From NCBI GenBank assembly GCA_013076295.1, contig RQOL01000828.1, forward strand, positions 1,426,001 through 1,490,000: 64,000 nucleotides of DNA, given 5' to 3'. This document shows, in pieces, positions 21,643-34,675 of this stretch. The notes beneath the pieces were generated by a model. It saw only the letters and a program-made list of their open reading frames with translations, was not told the DNA's origin and made no database searches. Source of the stretch: Sanderia malayensis (taxonomy: Eukaryota > Cnidaria > Scyphozoa > Semaeostomeae > Pelagiidae). The first letter of the stretch is position 1. Every line of letters begins with the position of its first letter. Position numbers and translations under genes: made by a program.

Positions 21643-24600
21643 CTACTTGCCATTTGGTATCGTTTGGTTGCCAGGAAGAGGTGGCGTATCTGGGGCAGAT
21701 GTTGTATCAGGTAAAGGTGGTGTATCTGGCGCAGATGTTGTACCAGGTACCGGTGGTGTATCTGGAGCAGATGTTGTACCAGGTACAGGTGGTGTATCTG
21801 GGGCAGATGTTGTACCAGGTACAGGTGGCGTATCTGGAGCAGATGTTGTACCAGGTAAAGGTGGTGTATCTGGAATAAATGGTGTTGTTGGCGCTTCTGT
21901 GGTAACAGGTGCTTGTGTTGTTGGTAGGCCATTGTTTTGTACGACTGTATCTATAAAGTCTCGGAATTCACTGACTCGGGCAAACACCGAGTAACGATCC
22001 CGGTCGGAGCACCTGAAAAGTATTGTTGGCAAAAATGATGTCAACAACATGGCGCATGGCGCAATGAAATGAAATTTTGAGGGTGTTGGATCGCACGCTT
22101 GGTTGGCAGAGATCCTTAGTTTTCAACTTTGATAGAAAGAAGGTCATTGGTAAATTGTCATTAATGACGAATATGATGGAAGGTCATTATTGCCACACTA
22201 ACCTCACTGAACCCCAACTGACGACGCCCTGGAGAATCCATTTACCTTGCCAGTCAGTGCATACAAATGGACCACCGCTGTCACCTCTACACGCTGATGT
22301 ATCCGGGTTGGTGGTGTCTGTTGATGTTGTGAATCCCGCACACAACATTTGATCACTGATGTCCAAGTTGTCGGTGAGAGGCGAGTTGCGCAGGCGCCTG
22401 ATGCATTCCTGTTTTGACACGGTTGGCAGCATTCCTTGTTGAAGAACATTGCTGGAATAGCCTGGGTATGCAACCCATCCCCAACCTGTGTAAAGCGAAT
22501 TCAAGCGATGATATCTGCTAACCCCCGTACTGTGTCGAATCGGTGCTTGAGTAAGCAATTGGAGCAGATTTGCGGGCAGGAGGTTTCGTTTTATCAGTTG
22601 CAAATTGGAATACGAAATTAAGCGAATGGTTTTGTTAGGAAGTGAGTGACTAGGGTGACCTACCAGAAACGTAGCATTGTTTCTGGAGTTGAACTTGTGT
22701 TCCTTGTCGTGGGAGGCAAACTGGTGCGATTCTTCGATTGAAAATAACAGGTGAAGCCATTTTCAAGACAGCAATGTCATTGTTGTATGTGATTTTTTTG
22801 CTGTAGCCTGGATGCAGGACGATTTTATCCAAATACTTGCGGACTTCTGTTCCTTCGGTTCTTGATCTGAAAATGCATTGCAGATGGATTAGAGGTCGAT
22901 AGATTACCATGGATCGATGGATTAGCATGGATTATTTATGGATGTGGGCAAGAATCTGCTCATCTAACGAGTGGGTTGGTTTAATGGATTAATCAAAGCA
23001 TTTATAATTTGGGTGGATTATTGGGTGCTTTCTAAACCGAGGTAGATGTGTATGGATCTATATTTGGGTGGTCATTGATACGAGACTACTGTTCAAGGTC
23101 CCTGTTAAGCGAGGCTTGATAAGGAACCTCGCTTGGACGTTCTTCCAAGAAAAGTTTCTTTTCGCTTTCTTACCTATCATGTTCACCGAGTACCACATAG
23201 TAACTAGATGGCGATGGATCGTCCTCAAAACAATGTGTCGCCGATACGATCCACTGCGCATTGATCAGTGATCCCCCGCATATAAATGTTCCGTCCTTGT
23301 AAATCGCCACTTGCCAAGGCCACTTGCCGGGAGTTGCATCTTCTCCACCAACAATACGAGATTGGGCGGCATAGGATATTCCGCAGTCTGCAAGAGCAAT
23401 TTGAGACATTTTTATGCGCCAATGCTGCAGTAGTATGTGTTATTCTGAGTATAATTTAACGCTAATCTTGACTGCAAACACGAGTGTTTCACTTTCAAGA
23501 AACTCGGTCTTTATTTGCAGACTATGGATCCTTTCTTTTCTACAGTTATTTTCTGTCAGAGTTTGAGATTCGAGTTTCACGTGAACCAGTTTTTCTGCAA
23601 ATGCTCATTTAGTGGATGTAAGAGATCGCTGTTTTACCCATGTGAAATAAAAACATTGGACAATATTTGAGACCATACCTGGTGACACTGTCGGCACTGG
23701 TGGAATTGTTTGAGGCACTGGAGGCGTAGGTGGTGCTGTAGAGGGACCAGTTGTGAAGTAACCTGCAACAAAGACAACGATTTTGAATTTTCAAGCATTC
23801 AATTCGATAGCGAACAATAATAGGAATCTCTGCTGGGTAGACTCTGCATATTTCCCTGTATATGAAGTAAATTCTTTTATTATTCTCTCAGTAGCGCAGG
23901 ACTGATTTATTATAAGATTTAATCTCGTTTTGATTTGCTACAGAAAGTCCTTTCTTTACACACTTACTTGGGGCTTTGCATTCGTACACGATTTCCAGGT
24001 ACTTGGAGATACCTGGACATGGGTCGCTGAGCGAAGCACTGTTTCCACCTGCATAGCACCACGATTGACCGTGACAGGAGTGCTTAACAAACTTTGTTGC
24101 GTCGACGCTGCACTGCACGTTGCTTGTATCACCGTTTGCACACGGTTGACGCGACTTGCGGCCGAAAAACGCCGATCTAACGTAGATCAATCCACCCTTA
24201 CTTGCGCAACTCTGGAATGAGTACCTGTTCTCACATATTTGTGCTGCAAAAAGAAGCGTTATACGCGCTCAATGGCTGCATTTTGATGAAACAAATCAAT
24301 ATTAAAACATGTATCAATCTTCATTGCTAAAATAATGATTCAACAAACCAATCTCGTATGGGCTTTTTGTTGTTGGTAGGACCGTTGTTGGTGCTGAAAA
24401 TTGGAAAATATTTTCCAATTATTTATGGTTGAGCAGTTCGTAGATAATTAATTTTGTGATTTAAACAGGCAGTTTCTAACTTTAAAAAGGGGTTTGCGAA
24501 TGCCTTGTTTGGGGTGGAAAATTTGCTCCCTTCAACTGTTTCATTGCACAATATATACTTGCTGCAATAACCTCATGATGTGCCCAAATGTGTTTCGGTA

Positions 24601-27053
24601 AGCTACATTTTAGTTTCGCTATATCGATTTGGTTCGCAAATCTATTTAACTTACCTGGAACCTTGCATTCGTATTCTATCTCCATGTACTTGGAGATGCC
24701 TGGGCATGGATCGCCGAGCGAAGCACTGTTTCCACCTGCATAGCACCACGATTTACCATGACAGGAGTACTTAACAAAATTTGTTGCGTCGACGCTGCAC
24801 TGCACGTTGCTTATATCACCGGTTGCACAATGTTGACGCGACTTGCGGCCGTAAAATGCCGATCTGACGTCAATCACTCCTTTGCCTGCGCAGTTCACAA
24901 GTGCAAACATGTTCTCGCAAACGTATGCTACAAAAAGAATAGTAAGTAATTTTGTATGTTACACCTTGAATGCAACCGTACAAGCGCATATATTACTTAT
25001 CAAACAATAATCAACAAAATGTAATGAAGTCAATGGATCGTTATTAGCTATATTTCTACATTTATTTACAATTTAAATATTTTTACTAACCTTTCTTGAT
25101 AGGATTCTCTGTTGTTGGGACTGAAATACCTACAGAAAATATTTCCCGATTATTCAATGAAAAGCTTAACTGTCGAGATTTCACTATTTGTTTATCATTT
25201 CAACGATTCAAGTTATCCCAAAGGACTATCAAACTCTTAAAATATTTTAATTGCTTGAGGAGGGTGCTCTTTTATTAGAAATGTTTGCTACGTATATTTG
25301 CTACGTTGCTTGTTTACGTTTTCGTTTTTTATGGAGGCTCGTTTTTTACACCACGTTTTTCGATGATAATAATGCTTAGCAAACTTTGTTACGTCAGAGA
25401 TTTTTGTTACGCCGCTTGTTACGTATGTTTGTTACGTTGTTTGTTTACGTTTTCGTCTGAAGGTGCTTTATGGTATCTTAATACTCACCATAGTCCGAGC
25501 AATATGGAAGCTCAATATTTTATATGTACCCTGCCTTATTGTTACCAGGGGCGCAAATGAGCGGGCCGTGGGGGTGTGACACTCCCTCCCCCCTAAGCAT
25601 TTTGTTTACCCTTTTCCAGTTCCTATTAATGGTAATGAGTTTTTATAACCCGCTTTCTTATGTGTTGTGAGGTATAAAATTTGTTAAATTATGACAATTT
25701 AGGAAATGTTCTTTTTCATCGATGGGTGCCTTGTGGAAAAACTCGATCTTTTAATCGCAAACCCTCTAACCAAATGGAAATTCAGTTCCCGAAGAACCAA
25801 AGAATGGTCCATTTTTAGTTGTCTTCTATGACCGATAGCTATCTAGGTCAACTCTACCAGCAAAAGAACCCTCCGAAGTGGCAACCAATTTTCCGACCCC
25901 TTCCCTAAAAAAGCTCTTTGTTGAAAGCTCTTTCTATTTGCTATCCTGTGTATATAAGTGAATTGATTTTTTCTACTTTATTGCCAATTCTTACCTACGC
26001 ATTCGTATGTTACATCCATATACTCATCATTCCCTGGCCTTGAACAAGGATTGCCATACCCGTCTCTGTAGCCATATATCATGCAGTATCGTTTTCCCTG
26101 ACAATCGTTTCTTGTCATTCTTTCAGCTCTCCTACTTCTACAAGGTTTATACCATTGGACTCCACACCTGTTTCTCTTTCTGCCGTACACAATGTCGATG
26201 ATGTTTATCGTGGACTGCCCTAAACCTAAACAGCTGATAAACTGAGGAGGGTCATCTTTGCATACAGCAACTGCAACGAAGCAAAATAGAAAGTATTTAA
26301 CACACACGTGCAATCTCGATGCACCTGACATTATCTCCAATTTCAAACCAATTTCTGAAATCAGTTTATGGAATGTGGTCTTAGAGTTGTAGCTAGTGCC
26401 TTGAACAGCTATGCTGATGGCATAACCATTAATTCAAATTGCCCTATAAAACGAACTGATTTCATGTATTTCTGAGGTTTCATTCGTTTTTCTGCAATGG
26501 AATTTCGTCTGTGATTGGATGTTTACGAATGGATTGCTTCGTTGCCTGTAGGGCGCAGTCCAGAACACTGTTCATCAAATATAGATCAACTAAGTAAGAC
26601 TAATAAACTACAGTAAATACGGGTGAAATTCTGGATCGTCACTATGCAATTCACGTAGATTATATAGTCCTTTGTGTCGTAATATGCTTTCAAACACGAA
26701 GTGATGTCGAGTTTTAAGCGACCATTGAACTTCTTTAATAATGCAAATATTATCGAGCCTCACTATCTCGACCTGGGTTATCTCAAACAACTCGCTGTCT
26801 CGAGCAGATTCTCATTGCTCCTCGTTCTCTATTTGGGTGAGTCTATCTTCCTGCTTTGTCGGAAAAATTTTCATTTCCTTTCCGAGTTTGAAATAGCGGG
26901 ACGCTACGGTGGTAACAAAAACATTTTAGAAGATATGAACATTTTGAATATAAATCTAACAAAAATCATACCATTTGTAGTTGCTTCCACTATTGAGATA
27001 CCAATCAATGCTGCTATCGCGACGGACAACACAGCGATGAGTTTCGAGTCCAT
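21643..27053 (-). CDS. secreted SUEL-SUEL-SUEL-chymotrypsin mosaic protease, copy B
   Basis: Eleven exons, minus strand: 26972-27053, 25995-26270, 25091-25129, 24655-24927, 24349-24393, 23968-24243, 23679-23762, 23174-23387, 22664-22866, 22203-22485, 21643-22012; 2145 nt, 714 aa. Domain order, cleavage site, catalytic triad and intron phases are as in copy A, and the three protease exons are almost identical to A. Differences: two extra residues in SUEL 1 (CLGLGQ instead of CPAQ), scattered substitutions in SUEL 3, and an expanded Pro/Thr tail (five PDTPPVPGTTSA-type units). No transposons interrupt the introns, so this is the cleaner of the two copies and the reference for empty sites. It sits divergently next to the ShK gene at 28764. 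Confidence 0.84.
21647..21898 (-). repeat. 36-bp coding minisatellite in the protease tail, copy B
   Basis: Five 36-bp units plus a partial one encode the Pro/Thr-rich tail; unit number is the main length difference from copy A. Confidence 0.85.
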
Positions 27054-28230
27054 GTTTTCTGTAGCTCTGGTTCTTTCCGAAGTGTTCAGTAAGCGATTCT
27101 TACTGATACTGCTCTGATTCTAGTTTCGATCTCTTTAATGTGATACAGTGATAATGGTGTTTGTACATCTGTACTACTGGTTTAATTGCTATTTGCATTG
27201 CCAGTCAAGCAGAGGCTTCGCATTGACAATAACAGCCCATCTATATGTGTTGCTCCTTAGCCTCTTGGGTGGGCAAAGGCGTAGGAGCTGGGGGCTTAGG
27301 GGGGCACGGGTCCCCTTGCTTTTTAGTACGCTCCTACGCCCCCTTTTTTTGGCATTGAAGAAAAGGAACAGGGGAGGAGAGTAAATGAGTGAGCTCTAAC
27401 ACAAGACATATTGTACCCGATCCACTGTATCGGTGTACCATCGTACAATTCAATCTCCAGTTGCAATTGGCCACCAAGTATCGATTTCTTTTGCTGTAAC
27501 TCTTTTAACAGAATCGCAGTTGACTTTTCGCGTCTCTCTCAGAACAATCTCGTGCTGCGATTACCGAGATTGAAGACGACTTTGGTTATGAGCAGAAGTA
27601 TATTCTGGTAAACGATAGAGATTCTGTAGACTGGTTGGCCGGGTTGGCTATATGCACAACAACGGGTGTAGTATTTCAAGCCGACCGCCGGATAGTTCAA
27701 CATGGTCACTGGGCAGCAGGACTGAACCCGCTGCTCAGATCTAGCCACTGTGTACGCATAAAGTATTGCTATAATTATTTTCTGTTTTCACAGCTTCGTA
27801 AGATGTGTATACTTTGGATATCCCTCAGTCATCAATTGCTCATCGCTTTTTAATTGTCCGTTTTATTTGATATAGTTTACTCTTTTGCACCATTGGACAG
27901 GGAAATTGCCAAAGTGCTTGTATTGTAATGTTTATGTGTACGCCCACAGGGTACTTTAAATTACTGTGAATTTGAGAATGAGGCTTCTTTGAGCTTTGGG
28001 CATGCATTTATCCGAAACGTTGTTGGTTCTCAACTTTGTCTCTTGGGCTATTTTAGTTTGATTTTTACTGGGGTATTAACTCATATAAATAACTCATTTT
28101 TGTTTTATAAAAAACTCGGTATATATTTTTTTATAAGAAATATATTTTTACATATATATTTCAGGAATACATATACCAACACATATTAATGTTCATGAGT
28201 AAAAGATAGGAAAACAATAACAACTCTTCT

Positions 28231-28416
28231 GAGGTTGGGACCATTCTTTTTTCGTCCATTTCGGGACTTCAAGATGAGGATTTTAGATTGATAATCCGCA
28301 ATGCATTAGATTATGTCGATCCGACCGGACGCATTAAGGATCATTCACAGGGATTATCGATTGCTCAAATCGAATTAGCGTTTATTCGATACGACGTTCG
28401 GGTGCATTTCGACTGA
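28231..28416 (+). other. protein-like open frame upstream of the ShK gene, unrecognised
   Basis: A frame of about 60 codons containing DEDFRLIIRNALDYVDPTGR ends at TGA 28414-28416. The related frame in the first cassette (about 20822-20995) is also open and reads on into the deletion junction. The composition looks like protein, but I know no family for it and see no start or splice structure. It may be a fragment of a gene carried by the cassette duplication. Confidence 0.3.
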
Positions 28417-28763
28417 AAACGAATAATAATAATAATGATCGACAACCCCAAATTCAAAGGGGTGAATCATAACCCTTGTCATTTCTAATATCACTGTTGC
28501 AAATCCTTCAATTGAACGTAAGAATATTATGAGTTCAATGGAGAAATATCTTTCATAGTCACTCACTTCCGTTTCCGCTGGAGAATTTTCCCTCGGGGTT
28601 CCATCCATTCCTCTCTGGCTGAATGAATATTGTTTTCTTTTCTCCTCTATAATTTATCTCCTCGAGACTCGGCCTAAGAATTGTGCGAGACGCATTTTCA
28701 AGATTTCTTTATGCTGATATCAGTGGCTTACTCTAACCACTAACTAATTATACAACGCAAAGT

Positions 28764-29537
28764 ATGTTTGATTCGCTGACAAACAAATTGGCTTGTGTTG
28801 GGTTCTTGTGGCTGACATTCACAACAACAATAATATTATCACAAGGTGACAAGCTAATGCTTATTTATTTTCCTCAAATGTTTATGAATCTGTATGGACA
28901 TACATATTTACTACCGATATATAAAATAGAACAATAGAATTGGCTATAATATAAAACAATGAAATTAGGCCCTCTATCTCGAGAGAAAGTGACCTTTTAC
29001 AGTTCCATTTATTGTATAACTACTCACTCCCCCCTAACGTTAAACTTTGGCGACCCTGTTTTCCAGTGTTAGTTTATCTGAGGGTTAGGGCCAGAAGCCC
29101 GGCTGTTACTCGTATCAAACCTGTGCAATTAATATTATTGATCATGCAATCTTTGCAGAATGTAAAGATGCTCATTCCAGCTGCTATTACTGGTTTCTGA
29201 GTAACTACTGCAATGATCCGGTCTATGCTAATGTCATGTTTGAATCCTGCAAAAACACTTGTGGACATTGCAACCAAGGTAGCTATGCCATCTCATTTGA
29301 ATGCATGATTATAATTAATCTTATCAAAAGTTCACTTGTCGTTTGCATGCATTTGATTTTTCCCATTGCCAAGCAGTTGACTATGATAAACCAAATCATG
29401 TGATCGAATTTCTATGGTGTGATTGGATGTTGTTCTTTGTCATTTTACAACCGACTTTTTATTCATTTGCAGGGAGGAGAACAAGCTCATCTAATTGTAA
29501 GTATCATACTTTTTCCAAACTAGAAACTGATTTGTAG
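28764..29537 (+). CDS. secreted single-domain ShK peptide
   Basis: Three exons: 28764-28845, 29159-29278, 29473-29537; 267 nt, 88 aa, all junctions phase 1. Residues 1-27 are a hydrophobic signal peptide. Exon 2 is a complete six-Cys ShK domain (starts CKDAHSSC, ends CKNTCGHC). The last exon encodes a short Ser/Arg-rich tail. A good donor (AATT|GTAAGT) within exon 3 leaves open further splicing, but no later exon was found. ShK domains occur in cnidarian toxins and in many non-toxic secreted proteins; nothing here decides between the two. It faces away from protease copy B, with 1.7 kb between the start codons. Confidence 0.7.
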
Positions 29538-30653
29538 GAAACTAGAACCAAGGTTGTCCATAGTCCATACATAGTCATAGTAAATTCACATGAAAAATTC
29601 CATGTGATCGCAAAGTGAAAATATTAATCTGGGCTGAAATAACGGGAGCATGCGCACAGCAAAAGAAAACATGGCGTGGGGACGATCGGAAATGATTGCG
29701 AGTTCACACCAAAGATGGGTTTCAGATGGGACAAGCACAAGAACAATAAAGTTCTCAACTTGATCAAATGCTCAATGAGTTATAAAGTGGCTTGTATACG
29801 AAGGAAAAGATTTTAGCACAGACAAGCCAATGGTGTTCGATGTCATTCTGCAGAGCTGTGCCATTTTTGTTTAAAAACGCTCTCATACTATCATTATGGA
29901 CTTTACTTGAAACATTAAAGTGGGAAGCAAATTAAATTGCGAAAAGATAAGAGTGGTTATTTTCTTCACATCATATGGCGCCATTTTGAAATTGTTATCA
30001 TTATTTCCCGCCAAAATTAAAAAACTTAACACAGCAGTCGTGGGCCACCATTTTATCGTTTAAAATCTCAGGCCGGTTGAAGTTGTTTACTTTACGTCAT
30101 ACCGGCTAACGTTTGAGATCTTTGATTTACAGAAGCTGCCTAAATGTTTTACTTCGCATTTACACAGTTGTCGTTCTGTGAAAACACTTAATACAAGGCT
30201 TTTTATGAAGAACTTAGCTCAAGGTCCAGCTCTTAAAGCTTCTTATTATTTTTGGATCTCTTTTTACCAATTATAAAAGGAAAGTTGCTTTTTCTTTATT
30301 TAAATTGCACATTTGTTGCTCCAAAATTGCACAGACGCAAGGAAGATATTGATACTTGCATTTTGGATAAGAAGAAGTTTACAGAGCCAAAAATGCAACG
30401 AAAGCACGATTGAAATTTTATATATAAAGTTTAAAAGATTAAAGTGTAATGGCCAATTAAAAAGTAGTTTATCCATGTATCAAATAGCAAATGCGGACAC
30501 ACTTGATATAAATGCGCATGCGTAGAGTAGCACTCAATTTATGTGACTTTTAATGACAGATGAATGGAACGGACTCTCTAACTCTCAGTTATTTAAAATG
30601 ATAGCTAACAATATTCAAAATTTACGATTTTCTTCGAGCTTTTTATTAAGAAC

Positions 30654-30887
30654 ATGGCATTAGAAAGAAGCGTGTTACTACTGCATGAATTAATGAGTCA
30701 TTTTGTGTTTGGCTTGATCCGTCCTCATTATGAGGTTTGCTATCAATATAGGCGTAGGAAGGAGACAGGGAGCGGGGCCGGGGGTGTCAGTTCCCAACTT
30801 GCACACAAGAATATCCGTCGGAGAAATTCTCCAAATGTTCACAATATGCTCGAACAGAATCATATTTGTAGAGTTGGTATGAAGTAG
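30654..30887 (+). other. transposon-linked ORF of unknown function, copy 1
   Basis: 77 codons from ATG; starts MALERSVLLL. Two inverted relatives exist at 35909-36136 and 40641-40916 with scattered changes, all adjacent to a Harbinger-like end. No recognised domain; probably part of a repeat, not a host gene. Confidence 0.35.
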
Positions 30888-31040
30888 GCACACAATATTC
30901 TTTACTGTTGAATCAGGCAAAAAGGTGTAGCTCCCCTCCGCCATTTGACTTGTCCGGGTTTACGCGAAGCCGGAAAGCGCTATCATAGTATAAGTTCAAC
31001 TTGTTATCTTATTGTCCTGTTTGATTCCGCGGTTATGTGA

Positions 31041-31396
31041 TAAGCCCCGTTTACACTAAAAAAAAGAACCCGGGTTCAACCCAGTCTCGTTTACATTGCA
31101 GAAGGTCTTCAGAAGTGTAAACGACAAAGTGGGTTGAATCCAATCCAGGTTGGGCATGCGCAGTTGATAGAAATCATTCGAAGTCAAAATGGCGGGCAAC
31201 AATGAGTTTCTTGAGCTTGAGCTTTTCAGGAGAGTTTTGATTCTGCATGTTGTTATGGCAATAGCTATGCATTGTTTCGTAAAATTAAGGTGCATAGCAA
31301 GAAAAAGGTGAAGAGAGAGACAGAGACCATTGGCAAACCATCGCATTGCAACTTACATTGAACCTAGATTCGTTTTCGTAGTGTAAAAGGGGCTTA
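31041..31396. mobile_element. PIF/Harbinger-like element, internally deleted (left arm)
   Basis: Termini TAAGCCCCGTTTACACT and inverse; the interior has repeated GGGTTGAACCC motifs. It includes a short frame (31189-31311, 40 aa, MAGNNEFLELELFRRV...) resembling the start of Harbinger transposases. It lacks the Myb-like frame present in the longer relatives. Confidence 0.65.
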
Positions 31397-31750
31397 GATG
31401 CATGCCACAAAGCTCAAAGAAGCCTCGTTCTCAAATTCACAGTAATTTAAAGTACCCTGTGTAAAGTACAATAGAAGCACTTTAGCAATTTCCCTGTCCA
31501 ATGACGCAAAAGAGTAAACTATATCAAATGCAACGTACAATTAAAAAGCAATCAGCAATTGATGGCTGAGGGATGCCCAAAGTATACACAACTTACGAAG
31601 CTGTGAAAACAGAAACCAATTAACACTATACATTCATGGACAAACACCATTATCACTGTATCACATTAAAGAGATCGACACTAAAATCAGAGCAGTATCA
31701 GTAAGAATCGCTTACTGAACACTTCGGAAAGAGCCAGAGCAACAGAAAAC

Positions 31751-34393
31751 ATGGACTCGAAACTCATCGCTGTGTTGTCCGTCGTGATAGCAGCATTGGT
31801 TGGTATCTCAATAGTGGAAGCAACTACAAATGGTATGATTTTTGTTAGATTTACATTCATAATTTTCATATCTTCTAAAATATTTTGGTTACTACCCTAG
31901 CGTCCCGCTATTTCGAACTCGGAAAGGAAATGAAAACTTTTCCGACAAAGCAGGAAGATAGACTCACCCAAATAGAGAACGAGGAGCAATGAGCATCTGC
32001 TCGAGACAGCGAGTTGTTTGAGATAACCCAGGTCGAGATAGTGAGACTCGATAATATTTGCATTATTAAAGAAGTTCAATGGTCGCTTAAAACTCGACAT
32101 CACTTCGTGTTTGAAAGCATATTACGACACAAAGAACTACATAATCTACGTGAATTGCATAGTGATGATCCAGAATTTCACCCGTATTTACTGTAGTTTA
32201 TTAGTTTTAGTTGATCTATATTTGATGAACAATGTTATGGACTGCGCCCTACAGGCAACGAAGCAATCCATTCGCAAACATCCAATCACAGAGAAAATTC
32301 CATTGCAGAAAAACGAATGAAACCTCAGAAATACATGAAATCAGTTCGTTTTATAGGGCAATTTGAATTAATGGTTATGCCATCAGCATAGCTGTTCAAG
32401 GCACTAGCTACAACTCTAAGACCACATTCCATAAACTGATTTCAGAAATTGGTTTGAAATTGGAGATAATGTTCGCTGCATCGAGATTGCACGTGTGTGT
32501 TAAATACTTTGCTTCGTTGCAGTTGCTGTATGCAAAGATGACCCTCCTCGGTTTATCAGCTGTCCAGCGCAGTCCACGATAAACATCATCGACATTGTGT
32601 ACGGCAGAAAGAGAAACAGGTGTGGTGTCCAATGGTATAAGAGTTGTAGAAGTAGGACAGCTGAAACAATGACAAGAAACGCTTGTCAGGGAAAACGATA
32701 CTGCATGATATATGGTTACCAAGATGGGTATGGCAATCCTTGTTCATCTCCAGGGAATGATGAGTATATGGATGTAACATACGAATGCACAGGTAAGAAT
32801 TGGCAATAAAGTAGAAAAAAGCAATTCACTTATATACACAGGATAACAAATAAAAAGAGCTTTCAACAAAGAGCTTTTTTAGGGACGGGGTCGGAGAATT
32901 GGTTGCCATTTCGAAAGATTTGTTTGCTGGTAGAGTTGACCTGGATAGCTATCGGTCACAGAAGACACCTAAAGATGGACCATACTTTGGTTCTTCGGGA
33001 ACTGAATTTCCATTTGGTTAGGGGGGTTTGCGATTAATAGATCGAGTTTTTCACAAAGGACCCATCGATGAAAAAGTCATAATTGTCATAATTCAACAAA
33101 TCATAATTGTCATAATTCAACAAATTTTATACCTCGCAAGACATAAGAAAGTGGGTTATAAAAACTCATTACCATTAATAGGAACTGGAAAAAGGTAAAC
33201 AAAATGTTTAGGGGGGAGGGAGTGTCACACCCCCACGGCCCGCTCATTTGCGCCCCTGGTAACAATAAGGCAGGGTACATATAAAACATTGAGCCGCCAT
33301 ATTGCTCGGACTAATGGTGTGTATTAGGATACCATAAAGCACCTTCACACGAAAACGTAAACAACAACGTAACAAACATACGTAACAAGCGGCGTAACAA
33401 AAATCTCTGACGCAACAAAGTTTGCTAAGCATTACTATCATCGAAAAACGTGGTGTAAAAAACGAGCCTCCATAAAAACGAAAACGTAAACAAGCAACGT
33501 AACAAATATACGTAGCAAACATTTCTAATAAAAGAGCACCCTCCTCAAGCAATTAAAATATTTTAAGAGTTTGATAGTCCTTTTTGGGGTAACTTGAATC
33601 GTTGGAATGATAAACAAATAGTGAAATCTCGAGAGTTATGCTTTTCATTGAATAATCGGAAAATATTTTCTGTAGGTATTTCAGTCCCAACAACAGAGAA
33701 TCCTATCAAGAAAGGTTAGTAAAAAGATTTAAATTTACATTGGTAAATAAATGTAGAAATATAGTTAATAACGATCCATTGACTTCATTACATTTTGTTG
33801 ATTATTGTTTGATAAGTAATATATGCGGTTGTACGGTTGCATTCAAGGTGTAACATACAAAATTACTTACTATTATTTTTGTAGCATACGTTTGCGAGAA
33901 CATGTATACACTTGTGAATTGCGCAGGCAAAGGAGTGGTTGACGTCAGATCAGCATTTTACGGCCGCAAGTCGCGTCAACATTGTGCAACCGGTGATATA
34001 AGCAACGTGCAGTGCAGCGTCGACGCAACAAATTTTGCTAAGCATTATTGTCATGGAAAAACGTGGTGTTATGCAGGCGCAAACAGTGCTTCGCTCGGCG
34101 ATCCATGTCCAGGCATCTCCAAGTACCTGGAAATCGTGTACGAATGCAAAGCCCCAAGTAAGTGTGTAAAAAAGGACTTTCTGTAGCAAATCAAAACGAG
34201 ATTAAATTTTATAATAAATCTGTTCTGCGCTACTGAGAAAATAATAAAGGTATTTACTTCATGTACAGGGAAATATGGAGAGTCTACCCAGTAGAGATTC
34301 CTATTATTGTTCGCTATCGAATTGAATGCTTGAAAATTCACAAACGTTGTCTTTGTTGCAGGTTACTTCACAACTGGTCCCCCTTCAGCGCCA
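31751..34393 (+). pseudogene. truncated SUEL-protease gene, copy C
   Basis: Exons recognisable on the plus strand: signal peptide 31751-31832, SUEL 1 32523-32792, linker 33676-33714, a single further SUEL exon 33885-34157, and the first part of the Pro/Thr exon from 34362. The last breaks off at 34393 at the palindrome junction. The SUEL exon is a chimera: its 5' part is SUEL 2-like (TLVNCAGKGV) and its 3' part is SUEL 3-like (YLEIVYECKAPS), so one lectin repeat was lost by recombination between the two exons. All protease exons are absent. Splice sites and frame up to the break are intact, so a short secreted two-lectin product cannot be excluded. Confidence 0.72.
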
Positions 34394-34675
34394 TTATTTG
34401 ATTAAATCTATGATAAATCCATGATAAATCTATCGTCTGAATCCAACTGCTAAGTTTGATTCAAATTTATCTTAAGTTAATGATTCTGTATTAGATGATC
34501 TAACCTAAATGCGACTTGGATTAAGCGATGAATTTTTGTCGAGTCAAATTCAATTGACTTTGAGTCTGGTCCTGTGTTTGTCATTGTACGAAATTGTGAG
34601 CATGCGCAGAGTAAAGGAATGAAGAAGAGAGCCAGGAGAATTCAATTGAATATCAGGAGTTGGTAAAGCAGCTTT

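Noticed and set aside
28764..29537. Labelling the ShK gene as a neurotoxin
   Set aside because: A ShK domain alone does not show toxicity; the family includes many non-toxic secreted proteins, and no experimental or phylogenetic evidence is available here.
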